A stretch of DNA of 52,575 bases from Microbacteriaceae bacterium. Its GTDB lineage: Bacteria > Actinomycetota > Actinomycetes > Actinomycetales > Microbacteriaceae. Location: the NCBI GenBank assembly GCA_023254555.1, contig JALRLI010000001.1:1-52575 (forward strand). The letters run 5' to 3'. A program made the position numbers and the translations under genes. Below, in pieces: positions 30,928-39,815 of this stretch (positions are counted from its first letter, which is position 1; each line of letters starts with the position of its first letter). The notes below the pieces were generated by a model. That model was not told the origin of the DNA, did no database searches, and saw nothing but the letters and a program-made list of their open reading frames with translations.

Positions 30928-31921
30928 CAAGAAGCCACGCGCTGGGGCTGTGCGCAAGAAGAGTCGCGGCGCTGCTGTCGGTTCGGGAGGTCAGGGTCGT
31001 CAGGCTTTAGAAGGGCGTGGACCCACACCCAAAGCCGAAGACCGAACCTACCACCCGAAAGGCAAGGCGAAGCTTGCACGTGAGCGCTTTCTCGCTGCCG
31101 GTGGAAAAGACGCCCGCAAAGCTGGAGCTTCGGGTAAACCAGCTGCTCGTGCGCCGAAGAAGACTGACGATACCGAGCTTGTCACTGGCCGAAATTCGGT
31201 ACTCGAGGCACTCAAAACGAAAGTGCCGGCAGACACACTCTACATCGCATCCAAAATCGAAATGGATGACCGTGTCAGAGAGATACTCGGCATAGCAACA
31301 CGGCGGGGATTACCAATACTTGAGGTTATGCGGGCAGAGCTCGACCGCATGACGAGTCGTGACACGGTGCATCAGGGTGTGGTCTTGAAGGTTCCGCCCT
31401 ATGAGTACGCACATCCGATGGAATTATTGGAAGCATCCTACGAGAAGGATGGACTCCCGCTCTTCGTGGCGCTGGATGGCATCACGGATCCACGCAACCT
31501 TGGCGCCATCATCCGCTCTGCGGCCGCGTTTGGCAGCGACGGCATTATCTTGCCTCAGCGCAGGTCAGTTGGGGTGACCGCATCTGCGTGGAAGACTTCC
31601 GCCGGAGCCGCAGCGCGACTCAAGGTCGCTATGGCCACGAACCTCACCCAAACAATTAAGGCGTTCAAAGAGCAGGGTGTTTTTGTGATTGGTCTAGACG
31701 GCGGTGGCTCCGTCGAGTTACCAGGTCTAGCACTCGCCGATCGCCCACTCCTAGTTGTTGTGGGTTCAGAGGGCAAGGGGCTCTCGCGGCTCGTAACCGA
31801 GCAGTGTGATGCCGTGGTATCCATCCCAATTTCTGCGGCAACAGAGTCACTCAACGCAGGAATCGCTGCCAGCGTCACGCTCTACGAAATTTCCAAGCTT
31901 CGGGCATCAAAGCACGGATAG
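30920..31921 (+). CDS. rlmB: 23S rRNA 2'-O-methyltransferase (RlmB/TrmH family)
   Basis: This 333-residue SPOUT enzyme methylates ribose of 23S rRNA (Gm2251 in E. coli). After a basic, low-complexity N-terminus (KKPRAGAVRKKSRGAAVGSG, about 95 residues before the substrate domain) it has GRNSVLEALK and the three knot motifs DGITDPRNLGAIIRSAAAFG, VVGSEGKGLSRL and ISAATESLNAGIAASV. The ATG at 30920 follows GGAG and overlaps the cysS stop; a longer frame to 30797 is the shadow of cysS. The basic tail probably contacts RNA. Confidence 0.94.
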   Translation: MVSKKPRAGAVRKKSRGAAVGSGGQGRQALEGRGPTPKAEDRTYHPKGKAKLARERFLAAGGKDARKAGASGKPAARAPKKTDDTELVTGRNSVLEALKTKVPADTLYIASKIEMDDRVREILGIATRRGLPILEVMRAELDRMTSRDTVHQGVVLKVPPYEYAHPMELLEASYEKDGLPLFVALDGITDPRNLGAIIRSAAAFGSDGIILPQRRSVGVTASAWKTSAGAAARLKVAMATNLTQTIKAFKEQGVFVIGLDGGGSVELPGLALADRPLLVVVGSEGKGLSRLVTEQCDAVVSIPISAATESLNAGIAASVTLYEISKLRASKHG

Positions 31922-32311
31922 CTCTGTAGACCGCCATCTGTTGTCTAGGCTTTCTAGACGGACCGCAACAGCCTTACTCTTCACCTTCGAATGAACCACC
32001 ACCACGGCCTCGATCACGCCGTCCTCAGGTGAGGTAATCACAGTAGAGCCAACGGTATGCGCGATGTACCTAGAATCCTGGGCGATAGCTTTTCTCTGCA
32101 CCGTGAGTGTGCGACGAACAGAAAGCTCTGCTGCGACGCTGCAGGTTATCCAGGCAGCTATTTGGTCGAGCGGCCGGTATCCCTCCAAGATTTCCACAGC
32201 GCTCAATGCGAGATTGCGGACGAGCTGATCGGGATTCGGCATCCCAATAGAACCCGTTCGCTGAGCGGCGAAGATTTCATCGTTCGATTTTTTTCGTTGT
32301 TGAATGGGCAT
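31907..32311 (-). CDS. Rv3235-like (DUF6459-type) conserved actinobacterial protein
   Basis: This 134-residue protein starts at ATG 32311 behind a GGAG site and overlaps rlmB tail-to-tail by 15 bases. The pattern LARNLALSAVEILEGYRPLDQIAAWITCSVAAELSVRR, beginning near residue 33, matches a small family of unknown function common in Actinobacteria near secA, pdtaS and whiB1. The remainder is a beta-rich region (TVGSTVITSPEDGVIEAVVVVHSKVKSKAVAVRLE). No export signal is present. The name is by memory and the function is not known. Confidence 0.75.
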   Translation of the reverse strand: MPIQQRKKSNDEIFAAQRTGSIGMPNPDQLVRNLALSAVEILEGYRPLDQIAAWITCSVAAELSVRRTLTVQRKAIAQDSRYIAHTVGSTVITSPEDGVIEAVVVVHSKVKSKAVAVRLESLDNRWRSTELSVL

Positions 32312-32562
32312 AGAGACTCCTCAAGTTAGTCCCTTACCCGCTCATCGTGAACGATGTTTGCGAATCTCAATCTACGGAGCCACGAGCTGTCTCGCCACTG
32401 GTTTATGGACCTAGTGCGTTGAAACCTCAAGCATGTGTGCTCATCGCAGCACTGGGCATAGAACATTTTTTAGGTCTGAGGAATCAGAATGTGCACATGC
32501 AAGCCTCAACACAATGGACGAGACCCCGTCGGGTGAATAGCCGCGCGACGGGCGGCCGAACA

Positions 32563-32922
32563 ATGACGGTGTTGTTGCTCTGCACTCAGGCTACGCAGTC
32601 GGTCGCGTTACGAAGACTGGCGAGGGCTCAGATTCGGGTGGGTACAGTCGTCTTTGATGCTGCGAGTTGTCGAGAGCGGATGCAGACCGAAAACTACGAT
32701 GCAGTTATCGCGCTCGCAGAGCCAGATTTGTTACCCACCGATTTACTTTTCGAGATAGACCTCAGCTCATCTGCTGTTCTTGCCCTCGTGGCTAACCGGC
32801 GCCATCGACTCTGGGCTCAGATGATCGAGCTCGAAGACACGCTCTGGGTTTTCGCACCCGCCGAGGCCTATAAAACTGTAGTTCGAGAGCGGGTTCGGTT
32901 AGCGCATAAGCTTGACGTATGA
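32563..32922 (+). CDS. Degenerate receiver-like protein coupled to the PdtaS-type kinase
   Basis: The frame is open from 32347 but coding character starts at ATG 32563, giving 119 residues. The alternating pattern TVLLLCTQ, helix, VGTVVFD, helix, YDAVIALAE, helix, AVLALVAN, helix, TLWVFAPAEA, helix follows the five beta-alpha units of a receiver domain. The acidic pair after strand 1 is replaced by CTQ, and the site after strand 3 has Ala-Glu, so phosphorylation is unlikely. The stop overlaps the kinase start by four bases (ATGA), so the two are translationally coupled. I do not recognise it from other genomes. Start choice is uncertain because only GGGCGG precedes it. Confidence 0.65.
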   Translation: MTVLLLCTQATQSVALRRLARAQIRVGTVVFDAASCRERMQTENYDAVIALAEPDLLPTDLLFEIDLSSSAVLALVANRRHRLWAQMIELEDTLWVFAPAEAYKTVVRERVRLAHKLDV

Positions 32923-34415
32923 GTACGCTGCAGCAGTTAATCGACGAGAACTGTGAGATTCCAGAGAGTGACGTCGACTGGTTGCGACAACTGATTGAAG
33001 ACTGGCAGCTGCTCGCTGATCTTGCCTTCAGCGATATCGTGCTCTGGGTTCCCACCAGAGACAATAAGGCCTTCGTAGCGGTTGCCCACGCACGACCTGT
33101 GAGTTCGCCCACGATGTTCTATCGAGACATTGTCGGTGATTTTGTGCGCGAGGATTGGGCTGAGCTAGCCGCCGAGGCAATCGCGACTCGTGGCATGGTT
33201 CAGCTGACCGAGGCAGCGTGGTTTGACGAAATGCCAATGGAGCTCAGAGCGCTTCCTGTTTCAAGGCGAGACCCTCAAACTGACGAGCTACTGCCACCCT
33301 TCGCGGTGATTACCCTCCACGCAAACCTGATTGACAGTCGCACCGCATCTCGATTAGAGGGGGCCTACAAGCACAGTGCTTACGAACTCTTCGAAATGAT
33401 TGAGCGTGGCCGTTTCCCTGACCCGACCTCAAATGCGGGAGCGAAGCGTGGGGCCCCGCGAGCGTCTGATGGTTTGATTCGAATGGATGCCGCGGGCATG
33501 ATTACCTTCGCGAGCCCAAACACACTCTCCATGTTCGCTCGAATCGGTTTTCGCGACGAAATGGAAGGTGAGCTCCTCAGTGAGGTCATCAATGAAGTCC
33601 TCGCAGGGCACCGAGACACCAACGAGTCACTCCCACTCATCACCGCAGGTAAGCAGGGAAGAAGGGCTGACATTGAGGCGAGGGGTCGGGTCATTGCTCT
33701 GCGGTCAATTCCGGTATATGCCAATGATGGCGAACGAACTGGCGCGCTCGTTCTGACGAGAGATTTGACTGATTTGCGTAATCAAGAGCAAGAGTTGATT
33801 ACGAAAGACGCGACAATTCGCGAGATTCACCACCGAGTGAAAAACAACCTGCAGACCGTAGCATCCCTGCTGCGCATCCAAGCCCGCAGAGCGAAGAGCG
33901 AAGAAGCGCGTGAGTCACTCAGTCAGGCGATGCGCCGAGTTGCGGCAATCGCGGTTGTGCACGATACGCTTTCGACGGGCCTCTCTCAGATTGTTGATTT
34001 CGACAGCGTGTTTGATCGCGTTCTGCTTCTTGTCGCAGAAGTTGCGAGCATTCACAATACGACTGCGCACACGAAGAAAACAGGGGTGTTTGGTGAGCTG
34101 CCAAGCGAATACGCAACCCCGCTGGCCTTGGCACTGACCGAGTTGGTGACGAATGCAGTCGAACATGGTCTCGCGGGTCGCGAGGGTGATGTGGTGATTA
34201 GCGCTGTTCGCACCGATGATGAGCTCAATGTGAGTATCACTGACACGGGTGCTGGATTGCCCGAGGGTACCGTCGGTGACGGCCTCGGAACGCAGATTGT
34301 TCGAACCCTAATTCAAGGTGAACTCGGCGGAACCATCGAGTGGGGTGCCCGTGAGGGCGGTGGAACCGAGGTTAAGGTGCACGTACCACTCAGGTGGATG
34401 AGCGGCCTAGACTGA
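32919..34415 (+). CDS. pdtaS: PdtaS-type cytosolic sensor histidine kinase
   Basis: This 498-residue soluble kinase has an N-terminal GAF-like region (about 20-160), a PAS-like region (about 180-285), a HisKA_2 helix pair with REIHHRVKNNLQTVASLLR (catalytic His 304 or 305) and a HATPase with LALALTELVTNAVEHGL and DTGAGLPEG. In mycobacteria PdtaS phosphorylates the ANTAR regulator PdtaR and responds to cyclic-di-GMP, copper or nitric oxide. As there, it lies next to whiB1. No PdtaR is present in this window. Confidence 0.93.
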   Translation: MSTLQQLIDENCEIPESDVDWLRQLIEDWQLLADLAFSDIVLWVPTRDNKAFVAVAHARPVSSPTMFYRDIVGDFVREDWAELAAEAIATRGMVQLTEAAWFDEMPMELRALPVSRRDPQTDELLPPFAVITLHANLIDSRTASRLEGAYKHSAYELFEMIERGRFPDPTSNAGAKRGAPRASDGLIRMDAAGMITFASPNTLSMFARIGFRDEMEGELLSEVINEVLAGHRDTNESLPLITAGKQGRRADIEARGRVIALRSIPVYANDGERTGALVLTRDLTDLRNQEQELITKDATIREIHHRVKNNLQTVASLLRIQARRAKSEEARESLSQAMRRVAAIAVVHDTLSTGLSQIVDFDSVFDRVLLLVAEVASIHNTTAHTKKTGVFGELPSEYATPLALALTELVTNAVEHGLAGREGDVVISAVRTDDELNVSITDTGAGLPEGTVGDGLGTQIVRTLIQGELGGTIEWGAREGGGTEVKVHVPLRWMSGLD

Positions 34416-34427
34416 GCAGCAGCGTGC

Positions 34428-34676
34428 TTAGGATGCGCGGCGTGCGCGTGCAGCGCGGCGCTTCAGAGCGCGGCGCTCGTCTTCGTTCAGTCCGCCCCAA
34501 ACACCCGAGTCTTGATTGGTGTCCATCGCGTACTGGAGGCACATCTCAGTGACGCTGCAGCGTGCGCACACAGCTTTTGCCTTCTCAATCTGATCTACAG
34601 CTGGGCCAGTGTTGCCAACTGGAAAGAACAGTTCTGGGTCTACGGTCAGACAAGCAGCGTTCTCGCGCCAATCCAT
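34428..34676 (-). CDS. whiB1: WhiB1-type iron-sulfur transcription factor
   Basis: This 82-residue protein has the four cluster cysteines C9, C37, C40 and C46 (with CxxC and CxxxxxC spacing), GVWGG at 58-62 and a basic C-terminus (RRALKRRAARARRAS) that binds DNA. WhiB1 carries a [4Fe-4S] cluster that reacts with nitric oxide and binds SigA. I chose ATG 34676, which lies six bases after AAGGAG; ATG 34679 is one codon longer. It is convergent with pdtaS. A 233-base upstream gap is shared with the divergent gene at 34910. Confidence 0.95.
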   Translation of the reverse strand: MDWRENAACLTVDPELFFPVGNTGPAVDQIEKAKAVCARCSVTEMCLQYAMDTNQDSGVWGGLNEDERRALKRRAARARRAS

Positions 34677-34759
34677 CATTTTCTCCTTGTTATTTGTCTC
34701 GTCTTGCGCGACAGAACACCCTTGCGGGAAAGATGTCGTAAATCGCTGCACTAAAAAAC

Positions 34760-34782
34760 TTGTGACTGAGATTTGCTCACAA
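34760..34782. promoter_or_regulatory. TTGTGA-N11-TCACAA dyad in the whiB1 leader
   Basis: Perfect six-base arms separated by 11 bases are found about 80 bases upstream of whiB1. The arms resemble CRP/FNR half-sites, but a CRP site would have six bases between TGTGA and TCACA, so this is at best a non-canonical site. Confidence 0.3.
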
Positions 34783-34909
34783 CGGTGTGCGCGAAACTCG
34801 ACGTTCATTCAATGTTTACATGAGAGTTACTCTTAATCAAGACTTTTTTCTACAAAATGTGTTGGATCGCCAAATCAAGGCAAGAGTCGTCTCCACGTCG
34901 TAGAGTGAA

Positions 34910-35347
34910 ATGGTGAATTCCAATCGACTCCCATCTCTTGCGTGGTCTGTGGTCACGGTGCTCGTTTGTCTTGAGGCGATTGGATTAGTTGTTCTCTTCG
35001 GCTACACCATTGTAGGTTTTGCAAACAGAGGTGATGACTCGCTCATGGCAGCGATCAGCATACTGATTGTGGCCGCTGTGTCTGCTTTTTGGGCGGGTGC
35101 GACCTTCTTGGCGCTGTCGCGTAGACGGCGATGGGCGAGAAGCTCAGCGTTGACCATCCAGATTTTCATCATCGCTGTTGCGGTGGGCGCGTTTCAAGGC
35201 ATTTATGCACAGCCACTCATCGGGTGGGCGCTGTTGATTCCTGCGCTCGTTGCCGGTATTGCGGCACTCATGGCGTCACTCGATGCAGCGCCCAGAGTTG
35301 AAGATATTCGAGAATCCGACGGGGTAGATACCCCGAAGGAGCGCTAA
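34910..35347 (+). CDS. Four-helix membrane protein, function unknown
   Basis: This 145-residue protein has about four membrane helices (residues 12-34, 44-67, 79-97 and 103-122) and a charged C-terminal tail (EDIRESDGVDTPKER). A cluster of Arg (LSRRRRWARSS) lies between helices 2 and 3, likely cytoplasmic. It resembles uncharacterised actinobacterial integral membrane proteins. The gene is divergent from whiB1 and convergent with bcp. Confidence 0.8.
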   Translation: MVNSNRLPSLAWSVVTVLVCLEAIGLVVLFGYTIVGFANRGDDSLMAAISILIVAAVSAFWAGATFLALSRRRRWARSSALTIQIFIIAVAVGAFQGIYAQPLIGWALLIPALVAGIAALMASLDAAPRVEDIRESDGVDTPKER

Positions 35348-35367
35348 GACAGGTAGCGGCTGACGCG

Positions 35368-35844
35368 TCAGTCGAGTCCGACGAGCTTACGAATTCTCGC
35401 CACGTGGCCGGTTGCCTTCACGTTGTAGAGCGCATCAATTACGTTGCCGGATTCATCGATGATGAAGGTGGAACGGATGACGCCCTGCACGATTTTGCCG
35501 TAATTCTTCTTTTCACCGAAAGCGCCATAGGCTTTCAACGTCTCTTTGCTCGGATCGCTCAGCAGGGGATAGCTGAGGTGGTCTCGTTCCTTGAACTTCG
35601 CAAGTGACTCAACAGGGTCTGGTGACAAGCCAACCACCTGATAGCCCGCAGCAATGAGGCTGGATGCGCTGTCACGAAAGTCACACGCCTCAGTTGTGCA
35701 TCCCGGTGTCATTGCCGCCGGATATACGAAGATGATCAACTTCTTCCCAGCGAAATCAGACAGAGATTTCTTCGCTCCTGTCTCATCGTCGAGAGTGAAG
35801 GTTGGTGCCTTGTCGCCGGGGGCTAGGACTGGTTGAGTACTCAT
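35368..35844 (-). CDS. bcp: Thiol peroxidase of the BCP/PrxQ family
   Basis: This 158-residue peroxiredoxin reduces hydroperoxides, with mycothiol- or thioredoxin-type reductants. It has VYPAAMTPGCTTEACDFRD with the peroxidatic and resolving cysteines five residues apart (atypical 2-Cys PrxQ), LSPDPVESLAKFKERDHLSYPLLSD and the RSTFIIDESGNV segment. The start is the ATG of MSTQPVL (35844), not the upstream in-frame ATG at 35871, which falls inside rsgA. It is on the same strand as rsgA and aroA. Confidence 0.95.
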   Translation of the reverse strand: MSTQPVLAPGDKAPTFTLDDETGAKKSLSDFAGKKLIIFVYPAAMTPGCTTEACDFRDSASSLIAAGYQVVGLSPDPVESLAKFKERDHLSYPLLSDPSKETLKAYGAFGEKKNYGKIVQGVIRSTFIIDESGNVIDALYNVKATGHVARIRKLVGLD

Positions 35845-35867
35845 GGTCAAAATTCTATGGCTATTTC

Positions 35868-36893
35868 TCATGAAAGAAGACGGCGGAGTGAATCAATTCG
35901 GCCGGCTGTTCGGTCGTCAGTAGTTGAATCACTGTCGTCGAGAGCACAGTCGGGAGCATCCGCTAAGTGCGTGCACCCCCTGGGGCAGTTCTTGGTGAGC
36001 TCAGAGAGGTCTTTGAATCCTCGCAAGATTGCCTCGGGAGTCACGTGCCCAAGGCCGAACGAACGCACTCCGGGTGTATCGATAACCCAGCCGTTACCGC
36101 GGTCACTCAAAAATCTGAAGCTCACTGAAGACGAAGAGGTGTGTCGACCGCGCCCCGTCACCTCGTTGACATCGCCAGTGGCTCGATTCGCATCAGGCAC
36201 CAGCGCGTTGATGAGCGTTGATTTACCGACACCCGAATGGCCCACAAAAACGGTTTCATGACCGGCAAGAGACTCCTTGATCTCCTCAAGTGGATACGAG
36301 TCACGACCACTGATGAATGTTGTGATTCCGAGATCAGCGAAGTTGCTCAGAAAATCAGCGGGATCAGCCAGATCCGCCTTCGTGACGCAAATCATCGGGG
36401 TGATACCTGCGTCGTATGCGGCAACCAGATAGCGATCTACCAAACGGACGCGAGGTTCTGGATTTGCCGCGGCTACCACAATCATCATTTGGTCGGCGTT
36501 CGCAACGATGACTCGCTCAACCCTGTCGGAGTCGTCGGCGCTGCGTCGGAGAAGAGTTGTGCGGTCGTTGATGCTCACGATGCGCGACAGCGAGCCGGGC
36601 TGTGCTGAAGTATCGCCGACCAGCTGCACTCGATCACCGATGACAATGCTGGTCTTGCTGAGCTCCCGGGCCCGAGCAGCGAGCACGGTACGTTCTGTCT
36701 TGAGGTCGGCATCGACCAAAACCGTGTAGCGACCTCGATCGACACCCGTAATCATGCCCACTACAGCGTCTGCATGCTCCGGACGGCGTTTCGTTCTCGG
36801 CCGATTCGCCTTAGGATTCGGTCGCACCCGTATCGATGACTCATCGAAGCTTGCGTAGCTTTCATCCTCGTCATCGGGGGTCAGCCAACTCAT
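35868..36893 (-). CDS. rsgA: Ribosome small subunit biogenesis GTPase RsgA
   Basis: This 341-residue circularly permuted GTPase helps late 30S maturation. It has an N-terminal OB fold (GMITGVDRGRYTVLVDADLKTERTVLAARARELSKTSIVIGDRV), the permuted G motifs VTKADLADP (G4) and GHSGVGKSTLINALVP (G1), DTPGVRSFGL (G3) and the C-terminal zinc knuckle NCPRGCTHLADAPDC. Its start overlaps the aroA stop by four bases. Confidence 0.97.
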   Translation of the reverse strand: MSWLTPDDEDESYASFDESSIRVRPNPKANRPRTKRRPEHADAVVGMITGVDRGRYTVLVDADLKTERTVLAARARELSKTSIVIGDRVQLVGDTSAQPGSLSRIVSINDRTTLLRRSADDSDRVERVIVANADQMMIVVAAANPEPRVRLVDRYLVAAYDAGITPMICVTKADLADPADFLSNFADLGITTFISGRDSYPLEEIKESLAGHETVFVGHSGVGKSTLINALVPDANRATGDVNEVTGRGRHTSSSSVSFRFLSDRGNGWVIDTPGVRSFGLGHVTPEAILRGFKDLSELTKNCPRGCTHLADAPDCALDDSDSTTDDRTAGRIDSLRRLLS

Positions 36894-38236
36894 TTGGCGA
36901 GCATCTCATGCCAGAGTTGAACGAATTGAGGAAGCGTTTTCGAAGTCGTCTCGACGTCTTCGACAACAACATCGGGCACAACCAGACCAAGCAACGCTCC
37001 GGATGTCGCCATCCGATGGTCTTCGTAACTGAGCCACGTTCCGCCGTGCAGCTTGCGTGGTTCAATGCGAATCCCATCGTCGAGCTCTGTGGCGTCACCA
37101 CCGAGCTTATTGATTTCGCTGACGAGGGCTGCGAGTCTGTCTGTCTCGTGGTGTCGGATGTGCCCGATACCCTTAATTTCACTGGGGGAGTCGGCGAGCG
37201 CGGCCAATGTGACGATAGTTGGGGCGAGCTCGCCAGCATCACTCAGGTTGAGCTTGATTCCGGAAAATTTCCCCGAGCCGCTCACTGTGAGTACGTTGTT
37301 TTCGAGCTCAACCTTTGCCCCGAAGAGCTGCAAGAGGTCACGAAGTGTGTCTCCAACCTGTGTTGTGTTCGTCGGCCAGCCATCGACGGCTACCGTCCCA
37401 CCAGCTACGACTGCAGCCGCGAGGAAGGGCGCGGCATTCGAAAGGTCGGGTTCGATTGCCACATCCATTGCCTTGATCGGGCCGGGATGCACAACCCATT
37501 CGGCCTGCGCCACACGCTCAACAACCACGCCACGGGATTGGAGCACATTCACCGTCATATCTATGTGGGGAATACTCGGCAGTCGTTCACCTGTGTGCAC
37601 GATGTGGATGCCCTCTTCGAAACGCGGAGCCGCGAGCATCAGACCAGAGACAAACTGACTCGACAGTGAAGCATCAATTTCAACGCGGCCGCCAGTGATG
37701 CCACCTGTGCCGTGCACCGTGAACGGGAGCGTTCCCCTTCCATCATCAGCGATGTCTGCCCCGATTGTCCTCAGCGCATCGAGAATTGCTCGCATCGGTC
37801 TGCGCCGCGCAGCGACATCACCATCAAATGAGGTAGGTCCAAGTGCTAACGCAGCAACCGGCGGCATAAAACGCATGACCGTTCCCGCGAGTCCGCATGA
37901 GATAGAAGTTGAGCCGAGCAGCTCGGTTGCGGGTGTGACGTGAAGATCGGGTCCGAATGGTGATCCGGTTTCAATTTCTTCAATTCGCACGCCTAATGCG
38001 ACGAGAGCGTCGATCATCAGCGATGTATCTCTAGAGATGAGCGGAGACCGAAGAACTCCTGGCCCATCAGCCAGCGCCGCAAGTATCAGCTCTCGGTTCG
38101 TCAGCGATTTTGAACCCGGGAGGCTCATTCGATGCTGAATTGCCCCCGGCGCGAGCGGCGCGCGCCACAATTTTTTTGTAGGGCCATCTCCAGGCGCAGT
38201 GGTATCGCCTTCTGTGTTCCGGTTGCCAATCAGCAT
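36890..38236 (-). CDS. aroA: 3-phosphoshikimate 1-carboxyvinyltransferase (EPSP synthase)
   Basis: AroA makes EPSP in the shikimate pathway for aromatic amino acids. The 448-residue protein has the PGSKSLTNRELILAALA N-terminal motif, GLAGTVMRFMPPVAAL (family GNAGTA/ LRFL region), RRRPM for phosphate binding, and the C-terminal DHRMATSGALLGL. The N-terminal 30 residues (before PLAPGAIQ) are an extension whose start is uncertain. The pair aroA-rsgA is conserved in actinobacteria. It is convergent-neutral with its neighbours: 36 bases separate it from the phosphatase. Confidence 0.96.
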   Translation of the reverse strand: MLIGNRNTEGDTTAPGDGPTKKLWRAPLAPGAIQHRMSLPGSKSLTNRELILAALADGPGVLRSPLISRDTSLMIDALVALGVRIEEIETGSPFGPDLHVTPATELLGSTSISCGLAGTVMRFMPPVAALALGPTSFDGDVAARRRPMRAILDALRTIGADIADDGRGTLPFTVHGTGGITGGRVEIDASLSSQFVSGLMLAAPRFEEGIHIVHTGERLPSIPHIDMTVNVLQSRGVVVERVAQAEWVVHPGPIKAMDVAIEPDLSNAAPFLAAAVVAGGTVAVDGWPTNTTQVGDTLRDLLQLFGAKVELENNVLTVSGSGKFSGIKLNLSDAGELAPTIVTLAALADSPSEIKGIGHIRHHETDRLAALVSEINKLGGDATELDDGIRIEPRKLHGGTWLSYEDHRMATSGALLGLVVPDVVVEDVETTSKTLPQFVQLWHEMLAK

Positions 38237-38272
38237 CCCTTCAAGCCTAGTCGCAGGTATCGCCAGCGTTTT

Positions 38273-39007
38273 TTAGGGGCTGAGTAGGAATTGACGCAAC
38301 CTCTCGAGGTCGTGCTCTGCCAGTCCGTGCTGCAACAGATACTGAGTTGGTGAGGTATACGCCTCGTCGAGATATTCAAGAGTGGTGGCGAGAGCTTCAA
38401 CAGGGCTCGCAACGAGCAGTCTTCGAAGGGCGGGAGTCATAGGCACACCCAGCGCCTCAATCGCTGAAATTTGACTCGTTGCCCAACCGTCGCTGAGCAA
38501 CGTTTCAGTGAGGGCGTAATCATCCAAGATCTGAATGCGAGCCACCCCGACTGCCTCAAGAACGAATGCGACAACCAAACCCGTGCGATCTTTGCCAGCG
38601 GTGCAGTGAATCAAAACACGTTGGTCAGGGTCAGAGCTGATCTCTCGGATTACCTCAGCAAAGTTTGCTGCGTGATTATCAACCAGGGTTCGGTAAAAGC
38701 CCTCAAGTCCCATCTCTGGGTCGCGTATGACGGATTCAACCCCCTGAAAAATGGGCTTGGCCACCATTTCGGTTGTGCCAAGTCGAGTCGGAGCAAACTG
38801 GCGCTCGCGGTCATCACGAAGGTCTATAACTTTACTGATACCCAAACCGCTGAATTGAAGCTCGCCTCGTTCGCTCAACCGGTGAGGTGCATCTGAGCGA
38901 AAGAGCTTTCGCCATGCGGTGTGTGTTGACCCAGCTGGATAGCCACCGACATCACGAAAGTTGTGCAGCCCGTCGATTGGCAAAACTCGTTGGAGATCGT
39001 CGTTCAT
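38273..39007 (-). CDS. Tyrosine-type protein phosphatase
   Basis: This 244-residue cysteine phosphatase has the P-loop VLIHCTAGKDRTGLV (catalytic Cys, C-x5-R) typical of actinobacterial PtpB-like enzymes. It begins with the IDGLHNFRDVGGYP sequence these enzymes share and has the LFRSDAPHRLSERGE segment and IDLRDDRE. The substrate may be a phosphoprotein or phosphoinositide. ATG 39007 is 13 bases after the ABC ATPase stop, so it may be transcribed with the importer operon; ATG 39052 would overlap that gene. Confidence 0.9.
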   Translation of the reverse strand: MNDDLQRVLPIDGLHNFRDVGGYPAGSTHTAWRKLFRSDAPHRLSERGELQFSGLGISKVIDLRDDRERQFAPTRLGTTEMVAKPIFQGVESVIRDPEMGLEGFYRTLVDNHAANFAEVIREISSDPDQRVLIHCTAGKDRTGLVVAFVLEAVGVARIQILDDYALTETLLSDGWATSQISAIEALGVPMTPALRRLLVASPVEALATTLEYLDEAYTSPTQYLLQHGLAEHDLERLRQFLLSP

Positions 39008-39020
39008 CGTTTGGTGTTTC

Positions 39021-39815
39021 TCAGTTATGCCACTTGATGGTTGGAACAGCATCTACCAGTTTCTTGGTGTACTCGTGTTCGGGCGATGTGAGTACTTGCA
39101 GGGTGTCTCCACTTTCAACAATCTCTCCATTTTTCATCACGATGATCTGGTCCGTGAGCTGCACGGCAATAGAAATATCATGGGTTACCGTCAGGAAGCT
39201 GAGATTGAGTTCAGCTTTCAGCTGCGAAATGAGCTCGACGATTCTTTGCCGAATCCGAATGTCGAGCGCGCTCACAGGTTCGTCGCCAACTAGCAATCGG
39301 GGTGAGTGCACGAGCGCTCTGGCAATCGCTACTCGCTGTCGTTGCCCACCGGAAAGCTCATGCGGGTAGCAATCCGGGTCAATAGTCCCGAGCTCGACTC
39401 GGTCGAGCATCTGCTCAACGAGTTGATCATGATCGCCTTGCACGCTCAGCGCGGTGAGCGGCTCGGCAACGATTTGGCGGATGCGCATCCGCGGATCCAG
39501 CGAGCTGAAGGGGTCTTGCAAAACTAAGCCTGTCTGGCTACGCATCCACAACATGCGATTACGGGGGTGCGAATCAACCAGCATGCTGTCGAACTGCACT
39601 GAGCCCTGATCAGGCCTTTCGAGCCCGAGAAGCAGCCGGAGCAGGGTGCTTTTTCCTGAGCCGGACTCGCCTACAATCGCGGTGGAGGACCCAGACTCGA
39701 GCGTCAGTGAGACATCGTTGACTGCAACGACTGAATCTTTCGGCTGAAAAAATCGTCTTCTTGGAGACTGGTAGCTGCGAAACAGATGTTCGGCGTGCAA
39801 CAACGGGTTACTCAC
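39021..39815 (-). CDS. Oligopeptide/nickel-type ABC importer ATPase (OppF/DppF-like)
   Basis: This 264-residue ATPase has VGESGSGKSTLLRLLLGL (Walker A), VLQDPFSSLDPRMRIRQIV (the OppF-type Q-loop), LSGGQRQRVAIARAL (signature) and LLVGDEPVSALDIRIRQ (Walker B), then THDIS. The C-terminal HEYTKKLVDAVP is typical of peptide/nickel-type ATPases. I start it at GTG 39815, which overlaps the stop of the other ATPase gene by 8 bases; an in-frame ATG at 39851 is inside that gene. Confidence 0.93.
   Translation of the reverse strand: MSNPLLHAEHLFRSYQSPRRRFFQPKDSVVAVNDVSLTLESGSSTAIVGESGSGKSTLLRLLLGLERPDQGSVQFDSMLVDSHPRNRMLWMRSQTGLVLQDPFSSLDPRMRIRQIVAEPLTALSVQGDHDQLVEQMLDRVELGTIDPDCYPHELSGGQRQRVAIARALVHSPRLLVGDEPVSALDIRIRQRIVELISQLKAELNLSFLTVTHDISIAVQLTDQIIVMKNGEIVESGDTLQVLTSPEHEYTKKLVDAVPTIKWHN

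Noticed and set aside
32347..32562. Open frame upstream of the receiver-like protein
   Set aside because: The translated part has no secondary-structure logic and includes an ATGTGCACAT palindrome and a GC hairpin (32525-32552), so it is better read as a leader and promoter region.
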